DNA of 64,000 nucleotides, taken from positions 124,001-188,000 of the forward strand of contig JAIOJA010000016.1 in the NCBI GenBank assembly GCA_019912315.1. The letters are read 5' to 3'. This stretch comes from Planctomycetota bacterium. GTDB lineage: Bacteria > Planctomycetota > UBA8742 > UBA2392. Below the pieces are notes generated by a model that worked only from the letters and a program-made list of their open reading frames with translations, was not told the origin of the DNA and did no database searches. A program made the translations under genes and the position numbers. Below are positions 18,341-26,384 of the stretch, piece after piece (the stretch's first letter is position 1; each line of letters begins with the position of its first letter).

Positions 18341-20527
18341 TCAGCCCTCGGTTTCGGCCGCCTTGGTTGTTCGTGGTGGCTGGGTTTTGCGACTGACCTT
18401 TTTGCCACTGAGGCGCTCGTACATTCCAAGGTCGCGCTTGGCCAGGTCGTCGCGCCCCATGCGCTTGTGCAGCTTTGCGCGATTGTAGTAAGCGTTGACG
18501 TTGCGGGGATTGTGCGTGAGGCACATGTCCAGGTCGCGCAGGGCGCCATCGAGATCATCCACACGACTGCGCACGATGGCCCGGTGATAGAACAGCTCAT
18601 GCTCGTCAGGGGCCATGAGTATCGCCTGGGTCAGAAAGGCCTGGGCGTACTCAAGCTTGCCCTCGGCCTTGAGCAGCAGCCCTTTGTAGAAGTGCCCCTC
18701 GTAGCGCCCGGGCTCAAGGTCTACCAGCAGGTTGAAGCGCTCCGTTGCGGTTTCGTGGTCGTCGGCCTCGAAACCCTGTTTGCCGTCCTCAAGCAGCGCC
18801 CCATACAGCCGATCCTTCACGTCCTTGAGCGCGTGCAACTGGTGCCGGTCAAGTCCCTCGGCGGTCAGGCGTTTCCAGGCGCGGGCGGCCTCGACGGGCT
18901 CGTTGCCTGTAAGCAGCTCGCGGATCTGGCCGACCAGCGCCCAGGCGCCGGGGGTGAGGTCGGGTTCGTCTTCACCTTTCACGTAGCCGGAGTCGTCTTC
19001 GGCGGGTGTGGGCAGCTCGGTTGGTTTCAGGCGCTCCAGGCTGATGCTGGCCGTGCGTTCGAGTTCAAGCTCGAGCTTGATGTGGCTGTCGATGCCGAGA
19101 TTGACGAAGGTGGTGTGATTATCCATGGAACCGACGATGAGGGTGAAGCTGCAACTGCGCTTGTCCAGCAGGTTGTAGGTGTCCACAACCCAGCGGATGT
19201 CACTGCCCATGGCGGTGTAGTCGGGCTCAAGGGCGATGGCCAGGTGGCGCAGGTCGGCAGGCAGGGCTTCCATCAGGTCGAACATGCGCTGCACGTCAAC
19301 AATGCCGAGAGTCTTCTGCCCCTTAACGCGTATGACAAGTCTTTCGGCGTGATTGAAAATCCGGAAGCGTTCGGCATATTCGAGGTCGCCCTTCAGGTCG
19401 CGCAGCTCAAAGCCCTTCATGGCGACGAATGCCAGCGGATAGCGCCTGTCGCCGCCCTTTACCTCCAGGAAGCCGGCGGGCACGAGGTCGGGCTCATTGC
19501 CCGGCTTGTAGACAACGCCCATTTTCGGCAGCAGCTCGCGCATGGGCGTGACGGGCAGGTTTTCCGTAAACGCCGCGCGCTGGGCCTTGAGCGCGCTCTT
19601 GTACAACTCGTTCGAATTCACGCCCGTGAGGTCAATCGGGTGCGGGTTCAGCGGGCGTTTGCTCCAGGGTTCGGGCGCTGCGGGCAACTGGTGGCGGCGC
19701 ATGAGCTTCAGGTCAAGCAACACGTCGTCGATGTTGGCGTAGCGGTCGGCCGGGTCTTTGCCCATCATGCGCAGCACGACGCGGCTCAGGGTCAGCGGGA
19801 TGTCGTGGCGGGCGATGCTCGGGGCGGGCGGCTCCTCGCAATGGTGCTTCATGATGAGTTCAAAGTTGTTTGCGCCGCGGAACGGCAGGGCGCCGGTCAG
19901 GCACTGAAAGGACGTGATGCCCAGCGAGTAAATGTCGGTACGTGAATCGACGGGCATGTATTCGGATTGTTCAGGGGCCATGTACGCGACGCTGCCCATG
20001 AACTGGCCCTGCGACTTGTCCTTGTCGCCTTCTTCAAGGCGCGCGAGCCCGAAGTCGAGAATCTTGATCATGCCGTCCTCGCCGATCACGAGGTTGCCGG
20101 GCTTGACGTCGCGGTGGACAATGCCGTTGTTGTGGGCGACGCTGAGCCCGCGGGCGACGCCTTCGATGTAGTTCAGGGCCTCGTCGATTTCGAGGGCGCC
20201 ACGGCGCAGACGGTCCTTCAAGTTTTCGCCCCGGGCGAGCTGCATGACGATGAAGTTGTAGTGCCTGTCCGTGCCGACGTCATAAATCTGGACGATGTGT
20301 TCGTCCTCAAGCTTCGCGGCCAGGCGCGCCTCGCGCAGGAAGCCTTCAACATGGCGTTCGTGGGACGCCCAGCGCTCATCCAGAATCTTCAGCGCGACCT
20401 CTTTGCCCAGGCTGGTCTGGTTGGCGAGGTAGACCGCCCCCATGCCGCCCGTGCCGAGCAACTTGCTGATCTTGCACCCGCCGATGGTCTGGCCTATGAG
20501 CTTGAAGGCAATATTGTCGGTTGCCAT
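18341..20527 (-). CDS. Ser/Thr kinase fused to STAS-like domain and TPRs
   Basis: This 728-residue cytoplasmic protein has three parts. The Hanks-type kinase (about 16-280) has glycine loop GTGGMGAV at 25-32, K47, HRDVKPGN at 138-145, DFG at 158-160 and APE at 184-186, all intact. Residues about 395-488 follow the strand-helix order of a STAS (anti-sigma-antagonist) domain: RLVIRVKGQ, then an alpha helix, then a strand ending TAMGSDIRWVV. S442 sits where the phosphorylated serine of SpoIIAA-type proteins lies. From about 540 to 705 come TPR-like helical repeats (FYKGLLLKAEGKLEYAQAF, FYHRAIVRSRVDDLDGALRDL). No transmembrane segment is seen. The arrangement suggests a kinase that carries its own STAS substrate or partner platform. 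The STAS call is by pattern only. Confidence 0.8.
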   Translation of the reverse strand: MATDNIAFKLIGQTIGGCKISKLLGTGGMGAVYLANQTSLGKEVALKILDERWASHERHVEGFLREARLAAKLEDEHIVQIYDVGTDRHYNFIVMQLARGENLKDRLRRGALEIDEALNYIEGVARGLSVAHNNGIVHRDVKPGNLVIGEDGMIKILDFGLARLEEGDKDKSQGQFMGSVAYMAPEQSEYMPVDSRTDIYSLGITSFQCLTGALPFRGANNFELIMKHHCEEPPAPSIARHDIPLTLSRVVLRMMGKDPADRYANIDDVLLDLKLMRRHQLPAAPEPWSKRPLNPHPIDLTGVNSNELYKSALKAQRAAFTENLPVTPMRELLPKMGVVYKPGNEPDLVPAGFLEVKGGDRRYPLAFVAMKGFELRDLKGDLEYAERFRIFNHAERLVIRVKGQKTLGIVDVQRMFDLMEALPADLRHLAIALEPDYTAMGSDIRWVVDTYNLLDKRSCSFTLIVGSMDNHTTFVNLGIDSHIKLELELERTASISLERLKPTELPTPAEDDSGYVKGEDEPDLTPGAWALVGQIRELLTGNEPVEAARAWKRLTAEGLDRHQLHALKDVKDRLYGALLEDGKQGFEADDHETATERFNLLVDLEPGRYEGHFYKGLLLKAEGKLEYAQAFLTQAILMAPDEHELFYHRAIVRSRVDDLDGALRDLDMCLTHNPRNVNAYYNRAKLHKRMGRDDLAKRDLGMYERLSGKKVSRKTQPPRTTKAAETEG

Positions 20528-20633
20528 GAGAAACCTGAGCGGGGGCGGGGAAGGGCTGCGACCAGTCTACCCCGGTGCGGGCAGGTTGCCAACGTATGCG
20601 AGGGTCAGGCGTTACACGGATCGGGGAAACGGT

Positions 20634-21203
20634 ATGACGAGATTGTGCATCATCATAGGTCTGTGCCTGCTGCTCACGGGTTGCGTGACACAGGAGGTTG
20701 ACGAGCAGGGCAACCCGATCAAGCCACCGGCCCTGGACAAGGACCTCGTGCTTGACGAAGACGGGCGCATCATTGCCCGCCCCACCCGCCTGATCCCGCC
20801 GGATCGCATGATTGTCAACGGCGACACGCCGACCGAGCGCGAGATCCGCCTCAGCGCCGTCGAAGGGCTGCCCGAAAGCGAAGCGCCTGTCACCTACAAA
20901 AAGACCCAGGAGTGGATGGCCGAGTACCTGGCCAAACAGGACGAAATCTATATTCGCCCGGCCTTCGACTCGAACCTCCAGAACGACGTGATTTACGGAA
21001 TGGTCTACCTGCGCGCGGTGGATGAAGACGGGCGCGACATCCCCGGGGGCTACGTGTGCGTGAACCAGGCCATGCTGAGCCAGGGCCTGGTGCGGATTCG
21101 TGACCTGCGCGAGATTCGTGACGAGCGCCTGCGCGAAGGGTTGCAGAAGGCGGAAGACCTGGCCAGGCGCGAAAAGCGCGGCCTGTGGTCGTCCCAGCCG
21201 TAG
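20634..21203 (+). CDS. Lipoprotein with degenerate SNase-like domain
   Basis: This 189-residue protein begins with a lipoprotein signal ending in LLTGC (lipid-modified C17). The rest resembles a staphylococcal nuclease fold. REIRLSAVEGLP matches the VRLxGIDxPE strand. The ending LREGLQKAEDLARREKRGLW matches the common SNase C terminus, here AARxxxxGLW-like. The catalytic Arg/Glu pair is not evident, so nuclease activity is doubtful. The ATG at 20634 was chosen because the signal peptide starts there; the longer in-frame reading overlaps the divergent kinase gene. It would sit in the inner or outer membrane facing the periplasm. The gene stands alone, divergent from the kinase and convergent with the E1 alpha gene. 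Confidence 0.7.
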   Translation: MTRLCIIIGLCLLLTGCVTQEVDEQGNPIKPPALDKDLVLDEDGRIIARPTRLIPPDRMIVNGDTPTEREIRLSAVEGLPESEAPVTYKKTQEWMAEYLAKQDEIYIRPAFDSNLQNDVIYGMVYLRAVDEDGRDIPGGYVCVNQAMLSQGLVRIRDLREIRDERLREGLQKAEDLARREKRGLWSSQP

Positions 21204-21249
21204 CCCGAAGGGGATGCGGCCGCGCGCATCCGCGCTGAAAGCAATCCGC

Positions 21250-22344
21250 CTAGCGGTACTTGCGGTCGTACAGGAACTCGTCGTCCATGTGGGCCGGGTG
21301 GCGCTCGTCGGCGTAGACGCCCTGCATGACCGTGGCCGGGTCGGGCTTGGGCTGGGCCATCACCCATTCCTCGGCCTCTTCGATTTCGGCTTTGACCTTC
21401 TCGGTCATGTCGTTGATGCCGTCGTCGTCAATGTACCCGAGCTCTTTCAGGTAAGCACCGTAGCGGATCAGCGGGTCACGCGTTTCCCAGTACTTGATGA
21501 TGTCGTCCGGCACGTACTTGGCCGGGTCGTGCTCTGCGTGGCCTTTGCGCCGGAAGGTCAGCACCTCGAACATCTGGGCGCCCTCGCCGGCGCGGGCGCG
21601 GTCCACGGCCGTCTTGCTGGTCTCATACACCGCGTTGGCATCGTTCCCGTCAATCGTGACCGCGTGCTTGATGCCGTAGCCGATAGCCTTGTCGCTGAAC
21701 TTCTCCGCCAGGCACTGGGTTTCGCTGGGCGTGCTGTAAGCGTACTGGTTGTTCTCGATGATCACGACCAGGGGCGCTTTCATGACGGCCGCGAAGTTGA
21801 CGTCCTCGTGAAACTCGCCGGTGCTGGTGCTGCCTTCGCCGATCCAGGTCAGGGCAACCCGCTTCTGCTTCTTCATACGCGCCGCCAGCACGTAGCCGCT
21901 GCACAGAGCGATGCTGGCGCCCAGCATGCTGATCGGCGCAATGATGCCGTAGCGCAGGTCGCCCATGTGGGTGTTGCCGTCGCGCCCGCCGGTGGGGCTG
22001 TTGGTGCGGTACATGTAGTTGGCAAGAAAGTCGCGCGCGGGAAGTCCCTTCACCAGTGTACTGCCCGCATTACGAATCATGGGCGCGATGATGTCGTCTT
22101 TCTCAACGGCGTAAGCGCTGGCGCAGCTGGAGGCTTCCTGGCCGAGGCTGCTGAAGGCCGCGCCGATCACCAGGCCGCGGCGGTACAGCAGGCTGATCTT
22201 GTTGTCGAACTCGCGGTTCACAATCATCCAGCGGAACAGCTCAAGCTGCTGCTGCTTCGACAGCCGCGTCTCAAGCAGAATGTCCCCAGCCTTGGAGTGG
22301 GTCTGCTTCTTCGTGACCTTCGCCGGTGTTTTGGATTTGGCCAT
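21250..22344 (-). CDS. 2-oxoacid (pyruvate-type) dehydrogenase E1 alpha subunit
   Basis: This 364-residue thiamine-diphosphate enzyme subunit decarboxylates a 2-oxoacid (pyruvate, acetoin or branched-chain) and passes the acyl group to E2 lipoate. The ThDP/Mg motif is GEGSTSTGEFHE at 169-180, ending at NNQ 198-200. The phosphorylation-loop-like SPTGGRDGNTHMGD and the RRKGHAEHDP segment are present. The N-terminal MAKSKTPAKV tail is basic. No E1 beta or E2 gene is nearby, although LpdA (E3) and LipB lie within 5 kb on the same strand. ATG 22344 is preferred over a longer in-frame start because it begins the conserved protein. CATATT stands seven bases before it, suggesting a leaderless message. 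Substrate specificity cannot be set from this subunit alone. Confidence 0.88.
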   Translation of the reverse strand: MAKSKTPAKVTKKQTHSKAGDILLETRLSKQQQLELFRWMIVNREFDNKISLLYRRGLVIGAAFSSLGQEASSCASAYAVEKDDIIAPMIRNAGSTLVKGLPARDFLANYMYRTNSPTGGRDGNTHMGDLRYGIIAPISMLGASIALCSGYVLAARMKKQKRVALTWIGEGSTSTGEFHEDVNFAAVMKAPLVVIIENNQYAYSTPSETQCLAEKFSDKAIGYGIKHAVTIDGNDANAVYETSKTAVDRARAGEGAQMFEVLTFRRKGHAEHDPAKYVPDDIIKYWETRDPLIRYGAYLKELGYIDDDGINDMTEKVKAEIEEAEEWVMAQPKPDPATVMQGVYADERHPAHMDDEFLYDRKYR

Positions 22345-22668
22345 GGCGCCGAATATGGTCAACGGGAGCCCGGAGCGCAAGGTTGCGGAGCATCGGTCTC
22401 TTACTCGCCGCTTCGAGTTGCTCAAACTATCGACGCGTAAAATTCCGCTTGAGTGACCTGGGTCATGCAGAGTTTGCCCTCTCAATGGCCCCGTTTCCGA
22501 GTTCCGGGTGGGTCATTGACGGGTCAACACCTGTCCGGGCGCGGTCACTGACCCTTAAACCGCCCGAATTTGAGGGTTTCGGGGTGCGTGCTTAACGACC
22601 GAATCCCCGGGCGGGCCGGGTTTGCTTTCTTGGGGACTGTCCCGGAGGTTCGGGACTGTCCCCTGCTG
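22345..22668. other. Intergenic region of 324 bp
   Basis: No coding frame is convincing. It holds a candidate -10 (CATATT on the minus strand, 22352-22357) for the E1 alpha gene and a GGGACTGTCCC-type repeat at its right end. A stretch with several GGGTCA/TGACCC words (about 22450-22555) could be operator-like; it is not a clean palindrome. Confidence 0.4.
22632..22663. repeat. Paired GGGACTGTCCC palindromic words
   Basis: GGGGACTGTCCC (22632-22643) and GGGACTGTCCCC (22652-22663) stand eight bases apart. Each word is nearly self-complementary. A related CTGTCCCCTGATCC run occurs before lpxD near 30678. It could be a dispersed repeat or a downstream terminator for the hypothetical gene at 22669. 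Confidence 0.5.
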
Positions 22669-23055
22669 CTAGGCCGCGGCGGTCTGGGACGCGCGCTTGC
22701 GCTCGTCCTTGAGGTGCTGCTTCGCTTTCAGTTCGGCCAGTTTGCGCTCGAACGCGACCTTCGGGTTGGTCATCGCGAGGATGCGTTCCAGCGATTTGCT
22801 GAGCCTCGCGATCATCGACCACAGCGGATACAGCGGGTGCGCGCTGCGCAGTTTCGGCTCATCGATGCCGTTGCTGCGGCGCGCCTCGCGCATCTCCGTG
22901 TCGAGGCGGTGCAGGAACGTCTTGTCGGCCGTCTCGCGATCCGCCTTGGCAAGGGCTTGGCGGGCCATCTCAAGCGTATCCATCACGGCCTCGGCCGCGC
23001 GCGTGAGCATTGCCACCGCTTCGTTGTCAGACAGTTGTTCCGTTTTCGTGTCCAT
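22669..23055 (-). CDS. Hypothetical helical protein
   Basis: This 128-residue, highly charged protein has no recognised domain. It is predicted to be mostly alpha-helical, with alanine-rich N-terminal and Lys/Arg-rich C-terminal parts (FERKLAELKAKQHLKDERKR). It has no signal peptide or membrane segment. GGAGAAG lies four bases before the ATG and TACAAT lies about 28 bases upstream, so it looks like a real expressed gene. It stands between the E1 alpha gene and lipB with its own promoter. Function is unknown; a small nucleic-acid-binding or structural role is possible only as a guess. Confidence 0.6.
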   Translation of the reverse strand: MDTKTEQLSDNEAVAMLTRAAEAVMDTLEMARQALAKADRETADKTFLHRLDTEMREARRSNGIDEPKLRSAHPLYPLWSMIARLSKSLERILAMTNPKVAFERKLAELKAKQHLKDERKRASQTAAA

Positions 23056-23082
23056 ACTTCTTCTCCGTTAAAGGACACCCGG

Positions 23083-23088
23083 ATTGTA
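23083..23088 (-). promoter_or_regulatory. Candidate -10 element (TACAAT)
   Basis: On the minus strand TACAAT precedes the small hypothetical gene by 27 bases, with a good ribosome binding site in between. No clear -35 is seen. Confidence 0.4.
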
Positions 23089-23165
23089 CAGGCACGTGCG
23101 ACATCCCCTGGACGAGCTGAACAAAGCCCGTTGCAGCACGGATCGGTCGTGTGCAAGGACGAAGG

Positions 23166-23921
23166 CTAGCGCCCCGGGCTCGTCTTCCCGGGCATGAGCA
23201 CCTGCCCAAACGTCTCGATTACGCGTCCTCGCACGTCAGCCATGTCAGGTGGATCGCCCAGCAAAGATTGCAGGCTGGTCACCGGCCTGTCGCCGATGCC
23301 GCATGGGATGATGTGCTTGAACCAGGGCAGGCATTCGTCCGTCACGTTCAGCGCGAAGCCGTGCATGGTGCACCACTTGCGAACGCGCACGCCGAGGGCG
23401 GCAACTTTCGCCGCGGGCGTAGGGCTTAGGGCTTGGGGCTTGGGGTCATTTGCCGTTCCTGCCGCCTGCCGCCTGCCGCCTGCCGCCTGCTCCACCCACA
23501 CCCCCGTCAAACCCTCAACACGTCCGCCTTCGAGCCCGTAGCTTGCCAGCACCCGAATAACCATCTCTTCCAGCCCGCGCATGTACTTGTGTAAATCGCG
23601 CCCGCAGGACAGGTTTGCCAGGTTGCAGATCGGGTAGCCCGTCAGCTGTCCCGGGCCGTGATATGTCACTTCGCCGCCGCGCTCTACCTGGAAAGTGTCC
23701 GCCCCGAGCACGCGCAGGGCCTCCTGGCCCGCCCCTAGATGCTGCGGCTTCGTACGCTTGCCCCAAGTGAAGACCGGCTCGTGCTCGACCAACAGCAGTG
23801 TGTCGCCGATCTCGTTGTTAATGCGCTGCTCAAGCAGCCGCTTCTGCAACTCCCAGATTTCGGCGTAGGGGCGCCGCCCGAGCCACTGCACATCAAGCTG
23901 GATTTCGCGCTGGCGTTCCAT
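23166..23921 (-). CDS. lipB: Octanoyltransferase LipB with internal insertion
   Basis: This 251-residue enzyme moves octanoate from acyl carrier protein to lipoyl domains, the first step of lipoate synthesis for 2-oxoacid dehydrogenases and the glycine cleavage system. The signature RGGEVTYHGPGQLTGYP is at 81-97. The catalytic lysine is K172 in KVAALGVRV and the acyl-accepting cysteine is C207 in PCGIGDRPVTSL, so the active site is complete. Between GVWVE and K172 there is an extra low-complexity segment (about 145-171, rich in Ala, Gly, Pro) not expected in the family. It is encoded by two 7-bp tandem repeats. The insertion stays in frame and lies on a loop just before the catalytic lysine. 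LpdA and an E1 alpha subunit nearby use lipoylated partners. Confidence 0.93.
   Translation of the reverse strand: MERQREIQLDVQWLGRRPYAEIWELQKRLLEQRINNEIGDTLLLVEHEPVFTWGKRTKPQHLGAGQEALRVLGADTFQVERGGEVTYHGPGQLTGYPICNLANLSCGRDLHKYMRGLEEMVIRVLASYGLEGGRVEGLTGVWVEQAAGGRRQAAGTANDPKPQALSPTPAAKVAALGVRVRKWCTMHGFALNVTDECLPWFKHIIPCGIGDRPVTSLQSLLGDPPDMADVRGRVIETFGQVLMPGKTSPGR
23422..23490. repeat. Two heptamer arrays inside lipB
   Basis: GGGCTTA/GGGCTTG units (3.4 copies, 23422-23445) and CCTGCCG units (4.7 copies, 23458-23490) are separated by twelve bases. Both have a 7-bp period. Together they encode the extra loop in LipB on the opposite strand. Confidence 0.85.
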
Positions 23922-23968
23922 GGGTGTTCAACCATAACCTTGCGCCTCGCATTCCGGGAGAAAGCGCC

Positions 23969-24328
23969 TTGCGGAAACTTGCCCTGCCCCTGTTGCTGCT
24001 AGTCGTTCTGGGCGCGTGCTCGTCGCCGACCGACGAGCCCGCGCGCGAATGGATCCGATTCCTGAAGGCCCAGCAGCAGCGCGTTGAAACCGGGACTTTC
24101 GACAAAGACGCCTTCATGCGCGAAGGCATGGAGATTGCCGACCGCCTCAACGCCCACCGCAACGCCACCGAGGGGCGCCCACTGGCGACAAAGAAGGTGC
24201 TGAAACAATGGCAGGAGGCGAACACGAACTTCGAGAACGCCTGCCGACAGGCCCGCCATGCCGAGGCGCTGGTCGCCTACCGCGAAGTCGGCGACTACAT
24301 GATGGAGGGCTGGACGCCGCCCCCATAA
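23969..24328 (+). CDS. Small lipoprotein, paralogue of the next gene
   Basis: This 119-residue protein starts at TTG 23969, with GGAG eight bases upstream, giving (M)RKLALPLLLLVVLGAC and a lipobox with lipidated Cys. A start at ATG 23924 would place fifteen odd residues before the signal. Comparison with the next protein, which begins MRK, supports the TTG. After the signal both share PAxxWIxFL, a D/E-rich helix and VLKxWxxAN. The mature part is helical and about 100 residues long. Function is unknown. It diverges from lipB with about 47 bp between starts. Confidence 0.65.
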   Translation: MRKLALPLLLLVVLGACSSPTDEPAREWIRFLKAQQQRVETGTFDKDAFMREGMEIADRLNAHRNATEGRPLATKKVLKQWQEANTNFENACRQARHAEALVAYREVGDYMMEGWTPPP

Positions 24329-24358
24329 CAGGCGTTTGCGCGCGCGCCCCAAGCCCGC

Positions 24359-24364
24359 TATCCT
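24359..24364 (+). promoter_or_regulatory. Candidate -10 element (TATCCT) before lipoprotein gene
   Basis: TATCCT is followed by GCCCGC, the same discriminator-like hexamer seen at 31920 and (minus strand) 52073. A TTGCGC at 24336-24341 gives a 17-bp spacer. The ATG lies 40 bases downstream with its own ribosome binding site. Confidence 0.4.
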
Positions 24365-24404
24365 GCCCGCGCTCACACCACAGAAATACCCGAAAGGACC
24401 AGTC

Positions 24405-24767
24405 ATGCGGAAAGTATCCGGGCTGCTTGCGTTTGCGCTATTTGCACTAATGATCGCCGGTTGTGGCGCCAAGGCCGACGCGCCCGCCAAAAAGTGGATC
24501 GACTTCCTCGACAAACACAAGGCCGCTCTGCAAGGCGGCAGCTTCGACGTCGCGGCCTTCAAATCCGAAGGCAAGCCGATTGTCGAGGAACTGAAGCAGG
24601 TCAAGGACACCAAGCAGAACAAGATTCTGATGACCGAAAGCGTGCTGAAAGAATGGAACCGCGCAAACGATGAGTTCGGCGCGGCTGCCGGCAAAAACGC
24701 CGAAGCCGCGGGGGCCTACCTCGACATGGTCCTCGACATAGCAGGCGAAGACAAGACCGCCGAGTAA
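24405..24767 (+). CDS. Small lipoprotein, paralogue of the previous gene
   Basis: This 120-residue protein has a signal peptide with the lipobox MIAGC and a helical mature domain sharing PAKKWIDFLDKHK, FDVAAFKSEGKPI and VLKEWNRANDEF with its neighbour. The two genes are a tandem duplication that has diverged. AAAGGA at 24393-24398 precedes the ATG. A strong hairpin follows the stop, so it is transcribed alone or as the last gene of the pair. No function is known; a periplasmic helical bundle anchored to a membrane is what can be seen. Confidence 0.7.
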   Translation: MRKVSGLLAFALFALMIAGCGAKADAPAKKWIDFLDKHKAALQGGSFDVAAFKSEGKPIVEELKQVKDTKQNKILMTESVLKEWNRANDEFGAAAGKNAEAAGAYLDMVLDIAGEDKTAE

Positions 24768-24772
24768 ACAAA

Positions 24773-24796
24773 AGCCCCGACCGAAAGGTCGGGGCT
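24773..24796 (+). terminator. Rho-independent-type hairpin
   Basis: Perfect 10-bp arms AGCCCCGACC/GGTCGGGGCT surround a GAAA tetraloop, directly after the lipoprotein stop. The following bases are CTGCTC, so the T-run is poor. Confidence 0.75.
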
Positions 24797-24812
24797 CTGC
24801 TCATGCAATCAA

Positions 24813-24844
24813 GAGAGCCGGCGGCGACTGCTGCCGGCTCTTTT
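24813..24844. terminator. Bidirectional terminator before lpdA stop
   Basis: AGAGCCGGC (24814-24822) pairs with GCCGGCTCT (24833-24841) and is followed by TTT on the plus strand. It ends one base from the lpdA stop codon and can serve that gene as well as the rightward lipoprotein gene. Confidence 0.75.
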
Positions 24845-24845
24845 C

Positions 24846-26285
24846 CTACAGATGCACGCACTCGCCTTCGGCCACGGCGGCAGCTTCCATGATGGCTTCT
24901 GACAGCGTGGGATGCGGGTGGACGCCGCGAATCAGCGTGTGGCTGGTGACTTCGACGTCCATGCCGATGACCAGCTCGCTGATCAGCTCCGTGGCCTCGC
25001 CGTGAATGATATGCGCGCCGAGCAGCTGCCCGTACTTCTTGTCGAACAGCAGCTTCACGAAACCGTCGTTGTCCGCGATCGCGAGCGCCTTGCCCAGCGG
25101 CTTATACGGGAATTTGCCGACCTTGTATTCGACACCTGCTTCTTTAAGGGCGCGCTCGGTCTTGCCGACACTGGCGATCTGCGGCTGGCAGTAGGTGCAG
25201 CCCGGGATCACGTCCTTGCTGAACGGCTGCACGTCATGCCCGGCGATTTTTTCGACGCAGGTTAGACCCTCGTGGCTGGCCTTGTGAGCCAGGGCCGGGG
25301 CGCCGGCCACGTCGCCGATGGCGTAAATGCCTTCCACATTCGTGCGAGCAAACCCGTCAACCGGGATGAACCCGCGCTCGACTTTCACGCCGACTTTTTC
25401 AAGACCCACGTCTTCGACGTTGCCGGTGATGCCCACCGCGACCAGGCAGTAGTCGGCTTTAACAGTCTCCTTCTTGCCTTTGCGCTCGTAGGTGACTTCG
25501 ACGTACTTGCCCTTGTTCTCGACCTTCTCGACCTTCGTGCCGGTCAGCGACGTGATGCCCTGCTTCTTGAATGACTTCTCGAGTTCCTTGCTGACGTCGT
25601 CGTCTTCAACCGGCACCAGGCGGTCCATCAGCTCGATGATGGTCACCTCGGCGCCAAACGCCCGGAAGTAGTAGCCGAACTCAACACCGATCGCCCCGGC
25701 GCCGATCACCACGACGCTCTTCGGCCGCTCTGCCAGGACCATCGCTTCGTGGTGCCCGATCACGCGCTTGCCGTCCCAGGGCATGTTGTCGAAGCGCCGA
25801 GGGCGCGCGCCCGTGGCGACGATGATGTGCTTGGCGTTGATGGTCTCGATGACTTTGCCCGGCTTGTTCGGGCGGTCGGCCTTGTCGCTCGGGTTGTTGG
25901 CTTCCGTGACCTCGACGACGCCCTTCTTCGCGATTCTTCCGCGCCCCTCAAACGGCGTGACCTTGTGCTTCTTGAACAGGAACTGAATCCCCTTGTTCAC
26001 CTGCGCCGAGATGTCGCGCGAGCGTTTGACCACGGCCGCCATGTCGGGATCGATCTTGCCGACCGAGATGCCCAGCAGTTTCGCCTTGTGCTCGATGGTG
26101 TGCATGACTTCGGCCGACTTGAGCAGCGCCTTGGTCGGGATGCAGCCCCAGTTCAGGCAGATGCCGCCGAAGTGCTTGTCTTCGACACAGCAAACTTTCA
26201 GCCCCAGCTGCGCGGCACGAATCGCGGCAACGTAGCCCCCAGGCCCCGAGCCAATCACACAAACATCAAAGTCATGAGTCGCCAT
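24846..26285 (-). CDS. lpdA: Dihydrolipoyl dehydrogenase (E3)
   Basis: This 479-residue flavoprotein reoxidises dihydrolipoyl groups with NAD+ for 2-oxoacid dehydrogenase and glycine cleavage complexes. The FAD motif GSGPGG is at 12-17. The redox disulfide is C43/C48 in GGICLNWGCIPTK, and the C-terminal His-Glu pair is in HPHPTLSE. The central NAD motif GAGAIGVEFG is present. Length and order are normal. AGGAG precedes the ATG at 26285. A terminator follows immediately, so the gene is probably monocistronic. It lies on the same strand as the E1 alpha and lipB genes but is separated from them by the lipoprotein pair, so it may serve several complexes. Confidence 0.96.
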   Translation of the reverse strand: MATHDFDVCVIGSGPGGYVAAIRAAQLGLKVCCVEDKHFGGICLNWGCIPTKALLKSAEVMHTIEHKAKLLGISVGKIDPDMAAVVKRSRDISAQVNKGIQFLFKKHKVTPFEGRGRIAKKGVVEVTEANNPSDKADRPNKPGKVIETINAKHIIVATGARPRRFDNMPWDGKRVIGHHEAMVLAERPKSVVVIGAGAIGVEFGYYFRAFGAEVTIIELMDRLVPVEDDDVSKELEKSFKKQGITSLTGTKVEKVENKGKYVEVTYERKGKKETVKADYCLVAVGITGNVEDVGLEKVGVKVERGFIPVDGFARTNVEGIYAIGDVAGAPALAHKASHEGLTCVEKIAGHDVQPFSKDVIPGCTYCQPQIASVGKTERALKEAGVEYKVGKFPYKPLGKALAIADNDGFVKLLFDKKYGQLLGAHIIHGEATELISELVIGMDVEVTSHTLIRGVHPHPTLSEAIMEAAAVAEGECVHL

Positions 26286-26372
26286 GGTTGTCTCCTATCG
26301 GCGCGCGTTTCTACAGGGTGAGGCCCGCCGCGTAAACCGGAGGGCCTCTGGCAATGGTGGGAACGGAGCAGG

Positions 26373-26378
26373 TACAGT
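26373..26378 (+). promoter_or_regulatory. Candidate -10 element (TACAGT), leaderless start
   Basis: TACAGT stands six bases (gcgtga) before the ATG of the TfoX-like gene, with no ribosome binding site. Confidence 0.4.
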
Positions 26379-26384
26379 GCGTGA

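Noticed and set aside
18467-19945. 492-codon plus-strand frame opposite the kinase-STAS-TPR gene
   Set aside because: The kinase motifs on the minus strand are unambiguous.
20634-21203. Active secreted nuclease
   Set aside because: The SNase-like domain lacks a recognisable catalytic Arg/Glu arrangement, so only a fold-level call is given.
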